64,000 nt of DNA from Pristionchus mayeri (Eukaryota; Nematoda; Chromadorea; Rhabditida; Neodiplogasteridae). The DNA lies in NCBI GenBank assembly GCA_036245805.1, contig BTRK01000004.1, positions 5,766,001 to 5,830,000 of the forward strand, read 5' to 3'. Of the stretch, positions 1-12,800 are shown one piece after another. The notes below the pieces were generated by a model. The model had not been told where the DNA came from. It did not search any database and was given only the letters and a program-made list of their open reading frames with translations. Position 1 is the first letter of the stretch, and each line of letters starts with the position of its first letter. A program made the translations under genes and the position numbers.

Positions 1-3000
1 CTCGAGTACGTTGGCAATACCACAACGATGAACTTTCACGAAAGATACTCACTCGAGCTACTGAGACAGGTGATTGAATTCGCCATTTCTCCCAGTAAAG
101 GTACAGTCTTCTCCACGCAAGACTGGCATAATCTATGTATAGTTTCAAGAGCTAAGCAACTAATGTTGGTTTCAGATCGCACGCACACTCGGCAAGATCC
201 AGGCCTGCTCTCTGAAGAAGGAAGCTGCAGTTCCAGATCTGAACAAGGATTTCTTCAGCACTGAGGTTTGGTCACGACAGGATAGTTTCCTGATATTTCT
301 GTGACATAGACTATTTTACCAATACTGAAGGGCTTCTACGACCATGTTTCAGACCATCCGTGGCACGTTTAAGCAAGTCAGTTCATTTGATAGCTCGATG
401 AAAACGGAGGAATTGTTGAAAAAAATCGACGATCTCGTCGTTAAATACTACGGATCGAATCTCCCTACGACCATTCACTCACAGATGGGATTCAGACCCG
501 TGCTCGTCAATGGATGTACGCACATTTCATCACCGGTAAAGTGACGAATAGCAATTCGAAGTATATATTCCCAAAGCCGATCTTTCTACTAATCCTAATC
601 CACTCTCAAATGACACAATGATCATGTAACATTTTCATAGTTTCTTGAGGGCTCGAGAATGATGACGCACATGGGTACGAACTGCCTTGCCGATTTTCAT
701 AGAATATGTCACGCAAACCCTTCAATAATGCATGATTGATTTGCAGATCTTCACGCCGGTAACGTCCTTATCGATAAGGATACCGGCAATCTCGCCGCTC
801 TCATGGACTGGCAGGTACGATTCAGGCGCTGAAATTGTAGATTGTAAGCACATAATAATATTGAAATGTTTGTGCATTGACATGCATATGAGGCGAATCG
901 CGAGAGAATCGACCACACCGCGGCGGTAGGATTCAAGTTTGTCCAATCTAGCTATAATTTTGGATATAAGTATTTCAAATGATGCTCTTTCAAACTGCGT
1001 TGTCAGAATTTTGATATCGGTCGTCATCGTCGAGATTCAGAAGGCCAAATTTGGTACTGTCACTTTTCGAAAGTCAAATCGCACTCACTTAAGAGACCTT
1101 CCACGAGAAAACGTGCCCAACCCTACGGATGACTTTTTTGCAACCCCCTCAACTTTTCGCTGGTGAAGTTCCCATACCGAGTGCTGATATTTGGCACAAC
1201 ATGAAGGGCTGTGGTGCACTTTCCGAAAAATGCCAGACCAGGCCCAAAAAAAATCGAAAATTTCAAATTTTTGAAAAGTACGATATTATAAGTTTTCTAG
1301 GTCTATTTTTCGATGAAAATAACGAAAAACATACTTTGATAGCGATCAGACATCGCGAAAGTGTCCAAAACTCCGATTTTCGTAGTTTTTTGACTCCCCT
1401 GAAAAAAGTTTCTCCGCGTATCCCTGAGATTTCCTCATTTTCGGATTCTCCGTGCAAAACTGCACATTATACTTGAAAATTAGGGAATTTTATTGATGGT
1501 CCCAGAAATTATAAGATTTTGATCTTGACATACTCAGAGACGACATTTTTCAAAATTCAGATTTCGGGTTCCACACATAACTCATTCTAAAGAGCATGAA
1601 AAGTTATGTCCAAAACCAGAAAAGTATCGGAATCCGTCAACGCTGACGTCAGTTAGGCATGATCATACTTCATGCAAAAAGACGAGAAGTATTTCGACTA
1701 TAACATTTTCAAAACACATTTTGGTGACCTGGGATATCGAAATTCGAATTCTAGGAGTGAAATTACGTTAGAAACTACACTTTTCAAAACATTCCGAGAT
1801 TTCAAGTTTTTCACCCTTTTTCGGACCAAAATTGTCAACAGAAATAAGGAATTTCAACCTTTTTTTGAAAAATGAACAAATTAGGCATTTTCTAACGTAT
1901 TTTCACTCGTAGAATTCGAATTTCGATATCCCAGGCCACGAAAATGAGATTTAAAATGTTATAGCCGAAATACTTATCGTCGTTTTGGATGAAGTATTCC
2001 AAATGATCATGCCTAACTGACGTCATCGTTGACGGATTCCGGTACTTTTTTGGTTTTGGACATATCTTTTCATGCTCTTTCGAATGAGTTATGTGTGGAA
2101 CCCGAAATCCGAATTTTGGAAAATGTCGTCTATGAGTATGTCAAGATCAAAATCTTATAATTTCTGGGACCATCTATAAAATTCGCTAATTTTCGAGCAT
2201 AGTATGCAGTTTCGCACGTAGAATTCGAAAATGAGGAAATCTCAGGGATACGCGGAGAAAAATTGTTCAGGGGAGTCAAAAAACTACGAAAATCTGAGTT
2301 TTGGACACTTTCGCGATGTCTGATCGCTATCAAAGTATGTTTTTCGTTATTTTCATTGAAAAATTGACCTAGAAAACCTATAACATCGTACTTTTCAAAA
2401 ATTTGAAATTATCGATTTTTTTGGGCCTGGTCTGGCATTTTTCGGAAAGTGCACCACAGCCCTTCATATTGTGCCAAATATCAGCACTCGGTACGTGTTC
2501 TACACCAGCGAAAAGTTGAGGGGGTTGCAAAAAAGTCGTCCGTTGACCCCTCCCAAAAGCTACGTTTTCTCGTGGAACGTCTCTTAAATGATCATAAATC
2601 CGTTTAGAATCAAGATACAGCGCCCTTCTTTTTTCACAAAGAAAGTTACCATCCTGCTCTACAACTTTACTGTTGACGTCATCATTCCTGGTGCTCATCC
2701 TGGTGCGGGGCGGTCGGGCGGACCAAACGTGGCATAACTTTGGAAATCGGAAAAAGATCGTGGGTTTTCATGTTTAAGTTGTAGAGCATACATGTGCCTC
2801 ACTTCCCGCCAAAAATTAGGAAAATCGGAGTATGAACAAAAAAAAAAGCTCTCACTTATGTGCGGAGACCCCAAAATGGATTCCGGACCACAGTACTTCC
2901 ATATCATCAATTGGCCTCATTTGGGCTCAAAATCATTCAAAAACATCCAAAACAACATTTCAAGTTTCTTCCCCCATATTATCGCACTTCCATTGGTCAT

Positions 3001-4275
3001 AAATGGTCACCTGACCGAAAATTTGAAATTCCATATTTTGACCAATTTCAACATGCGGGATGGGCCCAAATGTACTAAATGGGTTTCAACTAATGTAAGT
3101 ACATCCCTCGAAACAGCTCAAAGTAAAAAGGTTCCTGAAAAGAGCTTATTTCGCCTGAAGAATTCAAGGAAAGACGCCAACCTGTGCCCCTGGTCAAAAT
3201 AGACATAGAGACTCGGCATATGGATATAAATGTAGAACACGATGAGCTAAACATTTCATCTGTTGAAAGTGAGTTTCTATCTCTTCGTTGAAGCGTGCTA
3301 CAGAGCCTGGAAGTTGGCAAAAACGACTGGAAACGCGCCGGGGTGTGCGCTAAATAGAGAGGAGGGAGAGTTAGGTCAGGCGACAAGAGCGCCATCGTGC
3401 TACAGAGCCTGGAAGTTGGCCAGAACTGGGCTAGAATCCCTCGAGAGCGCGTGCTCTAACCAGATTGGACAAACTTGAATCCTACCGCCGCCCACCCGCC
3501 TCAAATGGTCGATTCTCTCGCGATTCGCCTCATATCATTCCTTCGACCCTTCAGTTGACTCATCTCGGCGTCGGCGTCGAGGATCTGCACAGAATCGCCC
3601 TGTCGTCGCTCGCGACTGCAGAGAGGTACGATTAGGATTTGCGGCGAACTATCCTCTGAGAATGCAATATAGTAGCACTGTGTGAAACACACAGTACTAC
3701 TATATTGATTAACAACACAGTACTACTATATTGATTAACAAAAATAGGGCAACACACAGGCAAAAACGAGCAGAGTTGATTGTTACTCTATGATTTTGCA
3801 GACTTGCTGCAATGCCGATCCTCATCGAAGTGATGTACGAATCGCTCGTTGCGAATCTGGACGGAGCCGAACCACCCTATTCACTTGAGAAGGCTTGTGT
3901 TTTTTTAAAAATCCAAATCAAATAAATATGTCAAGAGCAATTCGTAATTAGCATTGTTTCCAGCTGAATATCATCTCGGACCTCGTCTATCCTCAATGCG
4001 CCATATTTTTCGCCAGCAGCTGCGTCTCAATAATGATGGTCAGTAAAAAAAAAGTACAGCAATATTTCATACTTTAGGCAGATCTTTTCGAAGAAAACTT
4101 CTTACAAATTAGATGTGTACAATATGAAGAGAATATGCTTATTTAGAATACGGAAAAGGATTTCAAGATCACAGATGATCAGAAGAAAGCAAGAATTGAA
4201 GTCATGCTTGACAAGGTTAGTTAGAATTGGAGTTCTTTTCGCCAGTTAATGTCGATGTCTTAGGTTATCGGATGA
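1..4275 (+). CDS. CHK kinase-like protein (DUF1679 family), 5' end outside window
   Basis: Nematode CHK/DUF1679 proteins resemble choline/ecdysteroid kinases; substrates are mostly unknown. Nine exons keep phase: <1-69, 176-265, 353-515, 747-814, 3555-3625, 3802-3892, 3964-4038, 4147-4215, 4264-4275 (stop TGA). About 235 residues are visible. The family's catalytic-loop region is exon 3-4 (LVNGYLHAGNVLIDKD), followed by LAALMDWQ and then LTHLGVGVEDLHRIALSS, which matches the usual order. The invariant HGDL is replaced by NGYL: the catalytic Asp codon falls at the exon 3/4 junction and reads TAT, so activity is doubtful. The intron at 3893-3963 has a GC donor. Intron 815-3554 is swollen by an inserted inverted-repeat element. 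The family call is firm; function is inferred only. Confidence 0.82.
887..3535. mobile_element. Composite inverted-repeat element in CHK intron
   Basis: About 65 bp at 887-950 recurs inverted at 3462-3535 (shared core GAATCCTACCGCCGC and CGATTCTCTCGCGATTCGCC), giving terminal inverted repeats. The interior holds a second large palindrome (1088-2587), a unique stretch 2695-3260, and a direct repeat GTGCTACAGAGCCTGGAAGT at 3296 and 3398. I see no transposase. It lies wholly in one intron of the CHK gene and separates the DWQ motif exon from the next exon. Confidence 0.75.
1088..2587. repeat. Palindrome (foldback) nested in the composite element
   Basis: Two arms of roughly 700-750 bp meet near 1870-1920. 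For example GAGACCTTCCACGAGAAAAC at 1101 pairs with GTTTTCTCGTGGAACGTCTC at 2564, and GCCAGACCAGGCCCAAAAAA at 1231 pairs with the region 2415-2435. The arms differ by scattered substitutions, so the insertion is not very recent. The short open frames in it mirror each other and are not genes. Confidence 0.85.
3688..3742. repeat. Short tandem duplication
   Basis: A 25-bp unit containing ACAGTACTACTATATTGATT is present twice in tandem in the intron between two CHK exons. Confidence 0.7.
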
Positions 4276-5414
4276 TTTAGTGGAAATCGACGTCAAAAAA
4301 GAGAAGGAAATGTAAAAGCTCAACCTGTTCGAGTGATGGAAATATACTTCAACTTAGAATACATCGTAATGTATGCCTTTATTAATATTGTGTTGGCAGC
4401 CAAGATATAAAATAGCGCAAGTCTATTTGTTATATAAACCAATTCACTTTAAAATTGGTCTTTTCGGGATCGGCGTAGCAGGTTTTATGAATGTATAGAA
4501 AAAAAAGTAATAATTCTCGCCATTTTTCGGGAATATTTCATCAGAAAATCGATTCGAACAAATGATGTTGTGAATGTCTGATGTCAGTTGTATTTTTATA
4601 ACATTAGAATACATCGATTGACGAATGATGTATACACGTTTAGAGACACACCTCCGAGTCTCGCTGACTCGCTGTCCCTGATCATATTCTACGATCCGAT
4701 TCTGAGCGATGTACCACGGGACTTAGAATACAATTTATTTTTGAGATATCAGTTTACACGCAGCTCATCTGTTTTCAGCGAAACCTACTCATTGTTATGT
4801 TAAGCGGCGTTGCGCAAACAGTAGGTCAGTGCTGATGGTAAAGTAAGCGAAAATATAATCGATATTCGAATCTATAACACCTACATATAAAAATTGCAAC
4901 TAATTTTGGTGAACGCTGCAAATAAGAGAGATGGTTGAGAGTGGTGCATGTGCAGAGAACTAACTGGAAGGAAGGGTAAACACGTGGTTATTGAGATGAA
5001 CGAGGGAAAGATGTTTGTCTCCTTCCCTCTCCTCCTCTTCACCTCACTCTTGATTCTTATTCACTTCGCCGCCCGGTGAGATCACAACAAGAGATGCAAT
5101 GGAAGAGGAAGAGAATGAGGAGAGAGTCGAGAAAGAGAAGAAACGGAATACAATGGTGTTGGAGTGGAGTAATCTGATGATAGGGAGTGAAGACCCTCCT
5201 CTTAGGACATGACTCTGTGAAACCTACACGTATTTGTTTTCGTTTCCATCACTTTCCCATTGTTCTTCTCTCCTTCTCTCGTTCGAAATAAGTTCTCTCT
5301 GTCTCTCTCATTTGTTTACTGTTATTCGAATTCCTAGTGATTCCAATGCATTTTCGTTCATGTTCTTTTCATCGATTGCCAAGTTGATAAATTCGAACCA
5401 TTCATCGTTTGCAG
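4276..5414. other. Intergenic region between CHK and SCOT genes
   Basis: No coding exon could be supported. The stretch 4930-5290 is rich in purine and pyrimidine tracts. The 3' end holds a splice-acceptor-like TTTGCAG directly before the SCOT ATG at 5415, which would suit spliced-leader trans-splicing in a nematode; that is an inference. Confidence 0.5.
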
Positions 5415-8253
5415 ATGTCACTGGGAAATGCTAACCGATTATTCGTATTCAACCTAATCAAGGTGAATTTTTAGCGATGTATTGCCTCTTCAGTCTTTCC
5501 GAGAATTCTTAAATTGTGATTATAATTAATCGAATGCAGAATTCTTATCGATGCCTCTCTTTGAGTGGAGTGAGGGACGCTAAGATATACGAGAGTGCTG
5601 AAGAGGCTGTCAAGGACATCCCGGACAAGGTTTCTTTATATTGCACATATGTTGTTTTTAACAATAATATTCTCTCTTAACTAAACAAATGTTGATTTAA
5701 CGAAATCTCGAAAAAAAATCGGCCTGAAGTTCACCGGCATGTTAATTGATTCAAAATCTTGTCAGTTTTAATATTTCAGTCCAAACTGCTCGTTGGAGGT
5801 TTCGGACTATGCGGGATTCCTGAAAATCTCATTGGAGCTCTTGCAACGACTGGACAGAAGGAATTGACTTGCGTGTCTAACAATGCAGGTTAGCTTCTTA
5901 CCTCAAATTATTCATTGCAATCCTATTCCATTTTTTCCCCACATGACATTATATACTATGAAAATGGCGATTTTGAGGAGTGGACAACTTCGGCCTGGGA
6001 ATTCTCCTGAAGTCACGACAGATCAAGAAGATGATCTCCTCTTATGTCGGGGAGAACGCTGAATTCGCAAGACAGTATCTCTCTGGTCAACTCGAGTTGG
6101 AATTCACTCCACAGGTTCGACAATATTATTTGTTTTTATTTAGTTTTTTCATATTTTCACTTTATTCAAAGGAAAAGGTTGATAGTATGTGTAGGGAACA
6201 CTAGCGGAGAGGATTCGTGCTGCTGGAGCAGGAGTCCCTGCGTTCTTCACTCCCACTGGGTAAGATGAACTTCTTACTCTTTCTCATGATTCCCATCTTT
6301 CCACGTAGATAGTGGGTAAACCTGTGAACTTGTCGCGTCTTAAGGTACGGGACTTTGATCCAGGAAGGAGGCGCGCCTATCAAATACGACTCGAATCAGA
6401 AGGGAAAAGTGCAGATTGCAAGTGCAGCCAAAGAGGTATTCATCATGGTCTTTCCATATTCATCTCACTCTCCTTTTTTATTGTTCATTCATCTACCTCA
6501 TAGCTACTCAGACGCGTGTTTTCAATGGAATCAACTATGTGTTGGAAGAGGCAATCTGGGGAGATTACGCTCTGATCAAGGCGTGGAGGGCAGACAGGAA
6601 GGGAAATATCCAGTTCAGGTGAGGATGTCTTTGAAAGTTCCCAATTGATCAACTATCAACTATTGTTGCACTTGCAACTTTAACATATTAATTTGCAGAC
6701 ACAGCGCTGGCAACTTCAATGTACCCATGTGCAAGGCTGCCAAGGTGATAAATGTACTGAACGTTATCGCAACAGTTGATTCTAAATCAAACTTTCCGTT
6801 AGGTATCACTGACTTGCACACATCGTCGAGTTGTTGTGACATGATCCGCAAACTCAAATAATCGAATAATCAATTAATGAAATGCTTCATGACGCTATTA
6901 GAACTAGAACACTTCCAAAGTATGGATGAACATGAGTTGAGGTGACAATTGTGGAAGTGGAGGAAATTGTCGAGAATGGAGTGATCGGGCCGAGTGACGT
7001 TCACGTGCCATCTATCTACTGCCATCGACTAGTGAAAGGAAAGAACTACAAGAAACCCATCGAGAAGAGCATGTTCAGGTGAAGGAGATATCAAGAAAGA
7101 TAATGATTGAACAAAACAGCAAGAAGATATAGAAAGATGCATTGTTTTCCCTCATTTCATGCAGTATCATATGGAGTCCAGAGAATGAAAAACATGTTGA
7201 AGCGATTCGATGGATTCATCGAAGGAGACTGCGACTCCTGCGGGGAAAATCAGAGAAATCATCGCACGAAGAGCAGCTCTCGAATTTCAGGATGGAATGT
7301 AAGTGGGAGAAACGAGTGAGGGAGAGAGGGAAAAGTGAACCAATGAGGGAATATGTTGAAGGTACGTTAATCTGGGCATCGGCATCCCTACTCTCACTCC
7401 AAATTACATTCCGAGAGGAGTCGCAGTGACTCTGCAGAGCGAGAATGGAGTACTGGGAGTGGTGAGTCGAAGAATGGATTTCACATTGAAAGTATGACAT
7501 ACAGGGACCGTATCCAGTGAGAGGAGAGGAAGACGCGGATCTGATAAATGCAGGGAAAGAAACGATCACTCTCATGCCAGGAGCTGCCACCTTTGGATCT
7601 GATGAGAGTTTCGCCATGATTAGAGGGTGAGTGGAGAGAGAAGATAGGAAGGGGGAGAAATGATTGCAGATCTCATATCGATCTCACTCTACTGGGAGGA
7701 ATGCAGGTTTCTCAGTATGGAGATCTGGCCAATTGGATGATCCCTGTGGGTTGTAGATAACATGACATGAAAGGGGAGGATAAATAATTTAGGGCAAGAT
7801 GGTCAAGGGAATGGGCGGGGCGATGGATCTCGTGTCTGCTCCCGGATCCAGAGTGATCGTAACCATGGAACATACTGCGAAGGGAGGACAACACAAGATT
7901 CTCAGCCAATGCACTCTCCCTCTCACTGGAAAGGGAGTCGTCAGCAGAATCATCACTGATATGGTCAGTGGAGTAAGGGACAGAGAGAGAAGGGGTGGGC
8001 GAGGAGGAAGAGAGCATTGCAGGCCGTATTCGATGTGGATCGAGAGAATGGACTCACTCTGATTGAAGTGAGGGAGGATCTCACAGTCGAGAAGATCGTT
8101 GAGGCAACCGGATGCCAATTCAACGTATGTTAGCTCACATTTAGTGTAGAAAAATGTTACACTTCTGAAAATTCCTGTTCATGATGCACAATGCGATACC
8201 TTTAGGTCTCACCCGATCTCAAGCCGATGGGACAATCTGATCCCGCGAAGTAA
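5415..8253 (+). CDS. OXCT1: Succinyl-CoA:3-ketoacid CoA-transferase (SCOT), mitochondrial ketone-body enzyme
   Basis: SCOT moves CoA from succinyl-CoA to acetoacetate in mitochondria, the committed step of ketone-body use. Sixteen phase-consistent exons: 5415-5462, 5540-5629, 5780-5888, 5978-6114, 6195-6259, 6345-6435, 6512-6618, 6699-6744, 6942-7078, 7203-7298, 7362-7461, 7505-7626, 7670-7745, 7793-7963, 8023-8124, 8206-8253. They total 514 codons; the human enzyme is about 520. The N-terminal CoA-transferase domain shows [17 protein letters not shown] and [15 protein letters not shown]. The C-terminal domain shows NLGIGIPTL, the active-site glutamate motif [31 protein letters not shown] and [15 protein letters not shown] short linker (exon 10) joins the two domains as in animal SCOTs. 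No lesions were seen. The start was chosen at the ATG just after a TTTGCAG acceptor; the first ~20 residues could serve as mitochondrial presequence. Confidence 0.95.
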
Positions 8254-8880
8254 CGTGTTATTTCCTCTCCCTTCCACTCACATTCAGTCTTCTCCCAAGT
8301 GTAGATCTCAATTTAGGACATGTAATAACTCAGCCATAATTGATCTCAGAATTGAAACTAATGATGGTGCAGATAGATTTTTTTTCAGATACATGATAAT
8401 GCTGGACGAGTGTGATTAAATATCCGAGAAGAACGAGAAAGGAATCATTCAGCTTAGATAAACTGAGATTTCCATATCTATCAATTGCACAAGTCCAATT
8501 AACAGTCCACTAATAATGAAAAGTATTTACATCATTCTGTTGAACATAAAAAAAGATCAGAGATTGTAAGATAATACTTTGTCGGTTAATAATATGACGT
8601 TTACAACAATTCCAAATCAATTCAAAATATCCGAAGCATGAGTCATAGAAATATAAATAAATGTACCCATTTGGTAAAGTATCATAGTTCACGCAAAAAA
8701 ATTCAACTCAATGAATTTACACTGAGAATCATGTAAGATAAGCAATAAGTGTCTTACTTTCCAATATGGAAAAAAAAACGAAATTTTATTTGTGCACCCT
8801 ACTCACAGATCACCTAACAGATCAGTTCGAAGCACGCGGGGGAGATGCTACCCTGATGAGAAATATTAGCGTGCACTAGT

Positions 8881-8984
8881 GATGGCAAATCTGGGCGTGC
8901 TCTCCTCGTTTTACACGCTCTCTCGCCGGTCAGACAGAGCGAGAGAGCGTGAGAAACGAGGAGAGCACGCGCCGATTTGCCATC
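8881..8984. repeat. Hairpin MITE (family H)
   Basis: Near-perfect 104-bp hairpin: GATGGCAAATCTGGGCGTG on the left pairs with the right end, and the stem contains CTCTCTCGCC / GAGCGAGAGAGCG around a GGTCAGACAGA centre. Related hairpins occur at 24799-24862, 51950-52022 and, weaker, at 26851-26925 and 55727-55765. Confidence 0.8.
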
Positions 8985-8995
8985 AATAGCGTGGG

Positions 8996-9518
8996 GGCGG
9001 ACAAAACGTAAACGGACAAAACGTAAACGGATTGCCTTTCTCTGGAGATTTGATCTAGCAACCTGGGAGTTGTTGCATTGTTATCAGTATTTCCTCTACT
9101 ACATCACCCTGATTAGATCCTCTAACTAGGCGATCATGATTTTCACTCACCCCCAACGTATAGGGGTTCATTGTCCAAAAATGGGAATTTTATTGGAAAA
9201 TCACGGTTAGATAAAAATCTAATGCCATAGCCAGTTAATATTCGAGCAACCCAGGAACTAATCTAATCCAGTAACATAATTAGTTACGGCATTTAATGTT
9301 TATATAACCGTGATTTTCCAGTAAAATTGCCAATTTTAGACCCTGAACCCCTATACGTTGGAGATGAGTGAAAATCATGATCGCCTAGTTAGAGGATCTA
9401 ATCGGGGTGATGTAGTAGAGGGCATACTGATAACAATGCAACAACTCCCAAGTTGCTAGATCAAATCTCCAGAGAAAGGCAATCCGTTTACGTTTTGTCC
9501 GTTTACGTTTTGTCCGCC
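8996..9518. mobile_element. Foldback element with tandem GACAAAACGTAAACG ends
   Basis: A 523-bp palindrome. Each end carries two tandem copies of GACAAAACGTAAACG, followed by CTCTGGAGATTTGATCTAGC and GGGAGTTGTTGCATTGTTAT, all mirrored on the right. There is no coding capacity. The layout resembles the elements at 15135 and 19897. Confidence 0.85.
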
Positions 9519-9861
9519 TCCCATAGCGTGCACCTTCGGACGAGAGAACGTCCACATTTCAGCCAAGCATACTGTGCAGTGGAATCAAGTATGACGATCA
9601 TTGTATACACCTTCTGAAAAATTATCAGTCTACTTCAGATTCGTAACTGCAGAGAAAATCTTCCCTATTGATAACCTCGCGTGCCCAAGTTGTTCCATTG
9701 CGCGTGCCTTTCGTGTAGTTTCTTGTGATTTAACACTCGAGCGCCTCGTCATAGCTCCCAGTCACAATTGTGCAACGAATAGCGATTACGCGCGCGTCTT
9801 ATAGCACAGCGGAGCCAACACCTCTCCTGTACATTTCGACGTCTTTCGATTCAGACGAGTA

Positions 9862-12800
9862 ATGGGAACAGTTCCGAAGTCATCACTGACCGAGTGCTCT
9901 CGCCCCGACCAACTGCGGGCGCTCTTGGAGTCACTGACGGATGGAGGTGAGCAAATTTAAAAATTATGAAAGTAAATGCTGGAAATTCAGGCAAACTCAG
10001 CAGCCGAATTGAGAATTTCACTCTCCTTAATGTGTCAAAGTGGATTCATGCAGGTAACGCGAGAAAAATTGGCCATGCGTACTCACGTGAGCGGATAAAT
10101 TTTTATTAGCTGCTAAAATGATCTTTGCATTATATATTGATTTTATCAATTTATTATAAGGATAAGTTTTGCATGAATTCTCTAGCACTGAATCACCCAC
10201 ACTACTCATATTCGCTAAACTTTTTGTTCTATGATTTTTCATTGTAAACTAATGAAACATAATTCAGTATAGGGATTAGAGTGCTGAAAGGAAGAGGGCA
10301 GAGCGCGCGGTGTGGGGAGAATGAGAGGGAGAGAAATGCAAAAGAGCAAACTCTTGCGCAAGAGTGAGGGAGAGTGGGGGCTCTTGCGCAAGAGTTGGTT
10401 CGGTAGTTGGAATGGGGCGAAGCCCTTTTACAACGTTTTAAGCAGGCTCTCACCAGTCGTGGACAACAATTATCCTTATCACACAACCCCGCGAACCACG
10501 TAGCGTCCGAAGGTCGCTAGTTCCATTGGAATAAGTAATCAAGAGATCCTCTGGTCTTGCTAAATAGAAAAGGTCATGCATGTCACTCAACTACTCGTTG
10601 ATAAGTGACCAACAAGATTAGTTACCAGTTAGTGGAGTAAGATGTAAATCAATCTTACATGTCAGAGGAGCTTTCAAAAACATCAATGGAGGCGGGAGGA
10701 ATCGAGGCAACGACCTTCCGATCATGATACAGATGCTCTAACCACTGAGCTACGGCCCCTCGTTTACTTGTCCTCTCATCTCGAGCTATGGTCTTCGGGG
10801 TCTCGGTCATGCCTCTCTTTACAGTGGACAACCCTCCATTATCGTGGTGGATCAACCGCGTTTCAATTGGTAAGAAGGGTTGCATTGACAGAAATTTGCG
10901 TGCACTTTTAGAGCGATCCGACTTTCCCACGATTTTGAAAAGATTAGCTAACCGTTCTAGCTTATAGTTCCTGGTGAGGAGTTTTCAAACGGATACAGTA
11001 TCGATGTAACAGTCCACACTTCTATAGCGTAAAATGTAAGGATGACGTATGCAAAGGGCAGAAAGATCAGACAAATTGGTCAAAATACCCCCAAACCGAG
11101 TCTATTAGATGTGAATCGATGCAACTAAACTAATGTGGGATGGGTATGCAATTGCATCACTAACATTTTTAAATTCGGTCGAAAAGCCTCAAATACGGTG
11201 TTTTGTCCGAGCCAACTCTTGCGCAAGAGCCCTCACTCCCCTCACTCTTGCGCAAGAGTTTGCGCCTTGCCCTCTCCTCTTCCACATTGTCATTTATCGC
11301 CACGCACGAGCGGCAGTCTTCCCTTCACTCTTCTTTCAGCACTGTAATAGGGATAATTCTATTCAGACGACTTTCCTGAAGGGCACTTGCGCGTTTTCGC
11401 CTATCCTGCTCTCGAAGCCTACTACGTTTTTATAATCGAGGGTAGCCAGAGTCAATAGTCAGTCAGAAAACACATTCAGCAAATTTCATGATATATTCAG
11501 CCGTACTCTTTACGTTCGCACGCCTTCTGATGGCCATAACAGGTTAATTGTACTCTAGCGTATCTACATAATTAATTAAAATTAATTAAAAGGCTTATGT
11601 TGAAGCGAACTTCTGAAAGAGAGTCTCAAGGCTGTTATTGTAATGATCGCTCAAGAACAGGGGAAGCAGGGCCATCTTGTACTTGAGGCAGACACGACTG
11701 TCCGTGCAATGGTTATATATTTTGTGATTTTTTTTATGATTTTCAGCGATTTAAAATAAATAGTTACACTGCAGTTTTTCGAGCTCCAGAAGGAAAACGG
11801 CCTTTTCGACACAGTCTACTCTGGAGACTTCTTTGCATATTTTATGGACGAGGAACAACAACGGAAATTAATCGAAGTACTGTCGATTTTTTGTAACATC
11901 ATATTTTGTAACATCGTAAGACCGAATTCGATGCTCCTGCGGGCTTCCACGTCGACACTGTAGACACCGCTCGAGATTTCGAGCAGATTCACGCGGTGTG
12001 GAAGTACAACGAAATTGCTCCTCCAGAGATCCTGAGGTACAAAGCCGTGCAATTAAGCCAGTCTGGTAATTCACGTATATGAGAGACTTTATGATAAAAC
12101 TGAGCAATTCAACCTATAGGCCGTACAGCGAAAAATAAAGTTGCGATTGTAAGATCTCCCTAAGGGTAACTTTTCACGTAGAGTTCGAAAATCGACCTTA
12201 GAAAGCCGTACCTCTGACTTCTGATTCCCGGTGACACGCCTCAACGATGAGGTCGGATTTTGCGTTTCTTGAACGGCTTATCCAAACATCATACATGTAT
12301 AGTATTTCTGAAAGATCTCGACGAGATAAGCATTTTTACTGTTGGGAGTGATGGGCTAGCTCATCTGTGGAAAAAGTTGTGGCCGTTTGAATAATTTTTA
12401 AATTTAAAAATTTCCGTCATTAAAAATTTTTCGGGGAATGGTAAAAAATAAACGTTTTCAAAAGATTCCTCATGCAAAAGTACCCCTAAATATGTTGCTT
12501 TCACCCCAAAAAGTGTGCTTATATGAGTAGTTATAGTTCGCCGAATAGTCGGAGCTGCATTTTCGCCAATATTTCGATTCGGCTCTCTTCAAAAGTATAG
12601 TTCCATATTTACTCCCATTACTGAAATATTTCACAAATGCATTATTTAAAATGTCTTAGACACATAAATACGCAATAAAGACTGATTGTAATTAATAATG
12701 GTCGTCCGGTAGCAGAATTGTTCGACAATTTTTTGTATCATACTAATCCGGTGGGTTTTTTGCAACAATATATCAGTAAGAAATAATTGTTCCAATGAAA

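Larger units (their letters stand above)
8254..9861. other. Intergenic region with two inverted-repeat elements
   Basis: 8254-8880 shows no gene. Then come a hairpin MITE (8881-8984) and a foldback element (8996-9518). 9519-9861 is unannotated leader sequence before the acetyltransferase ATG. Confidence 0.5.

Noticed and set aside
10655..10930. Minus-strand frame containing GAVAQWLEH
   Set aside because: This string is the usual mistranslation of a tRNA gene; the DNA is a tRNA-like remnant.
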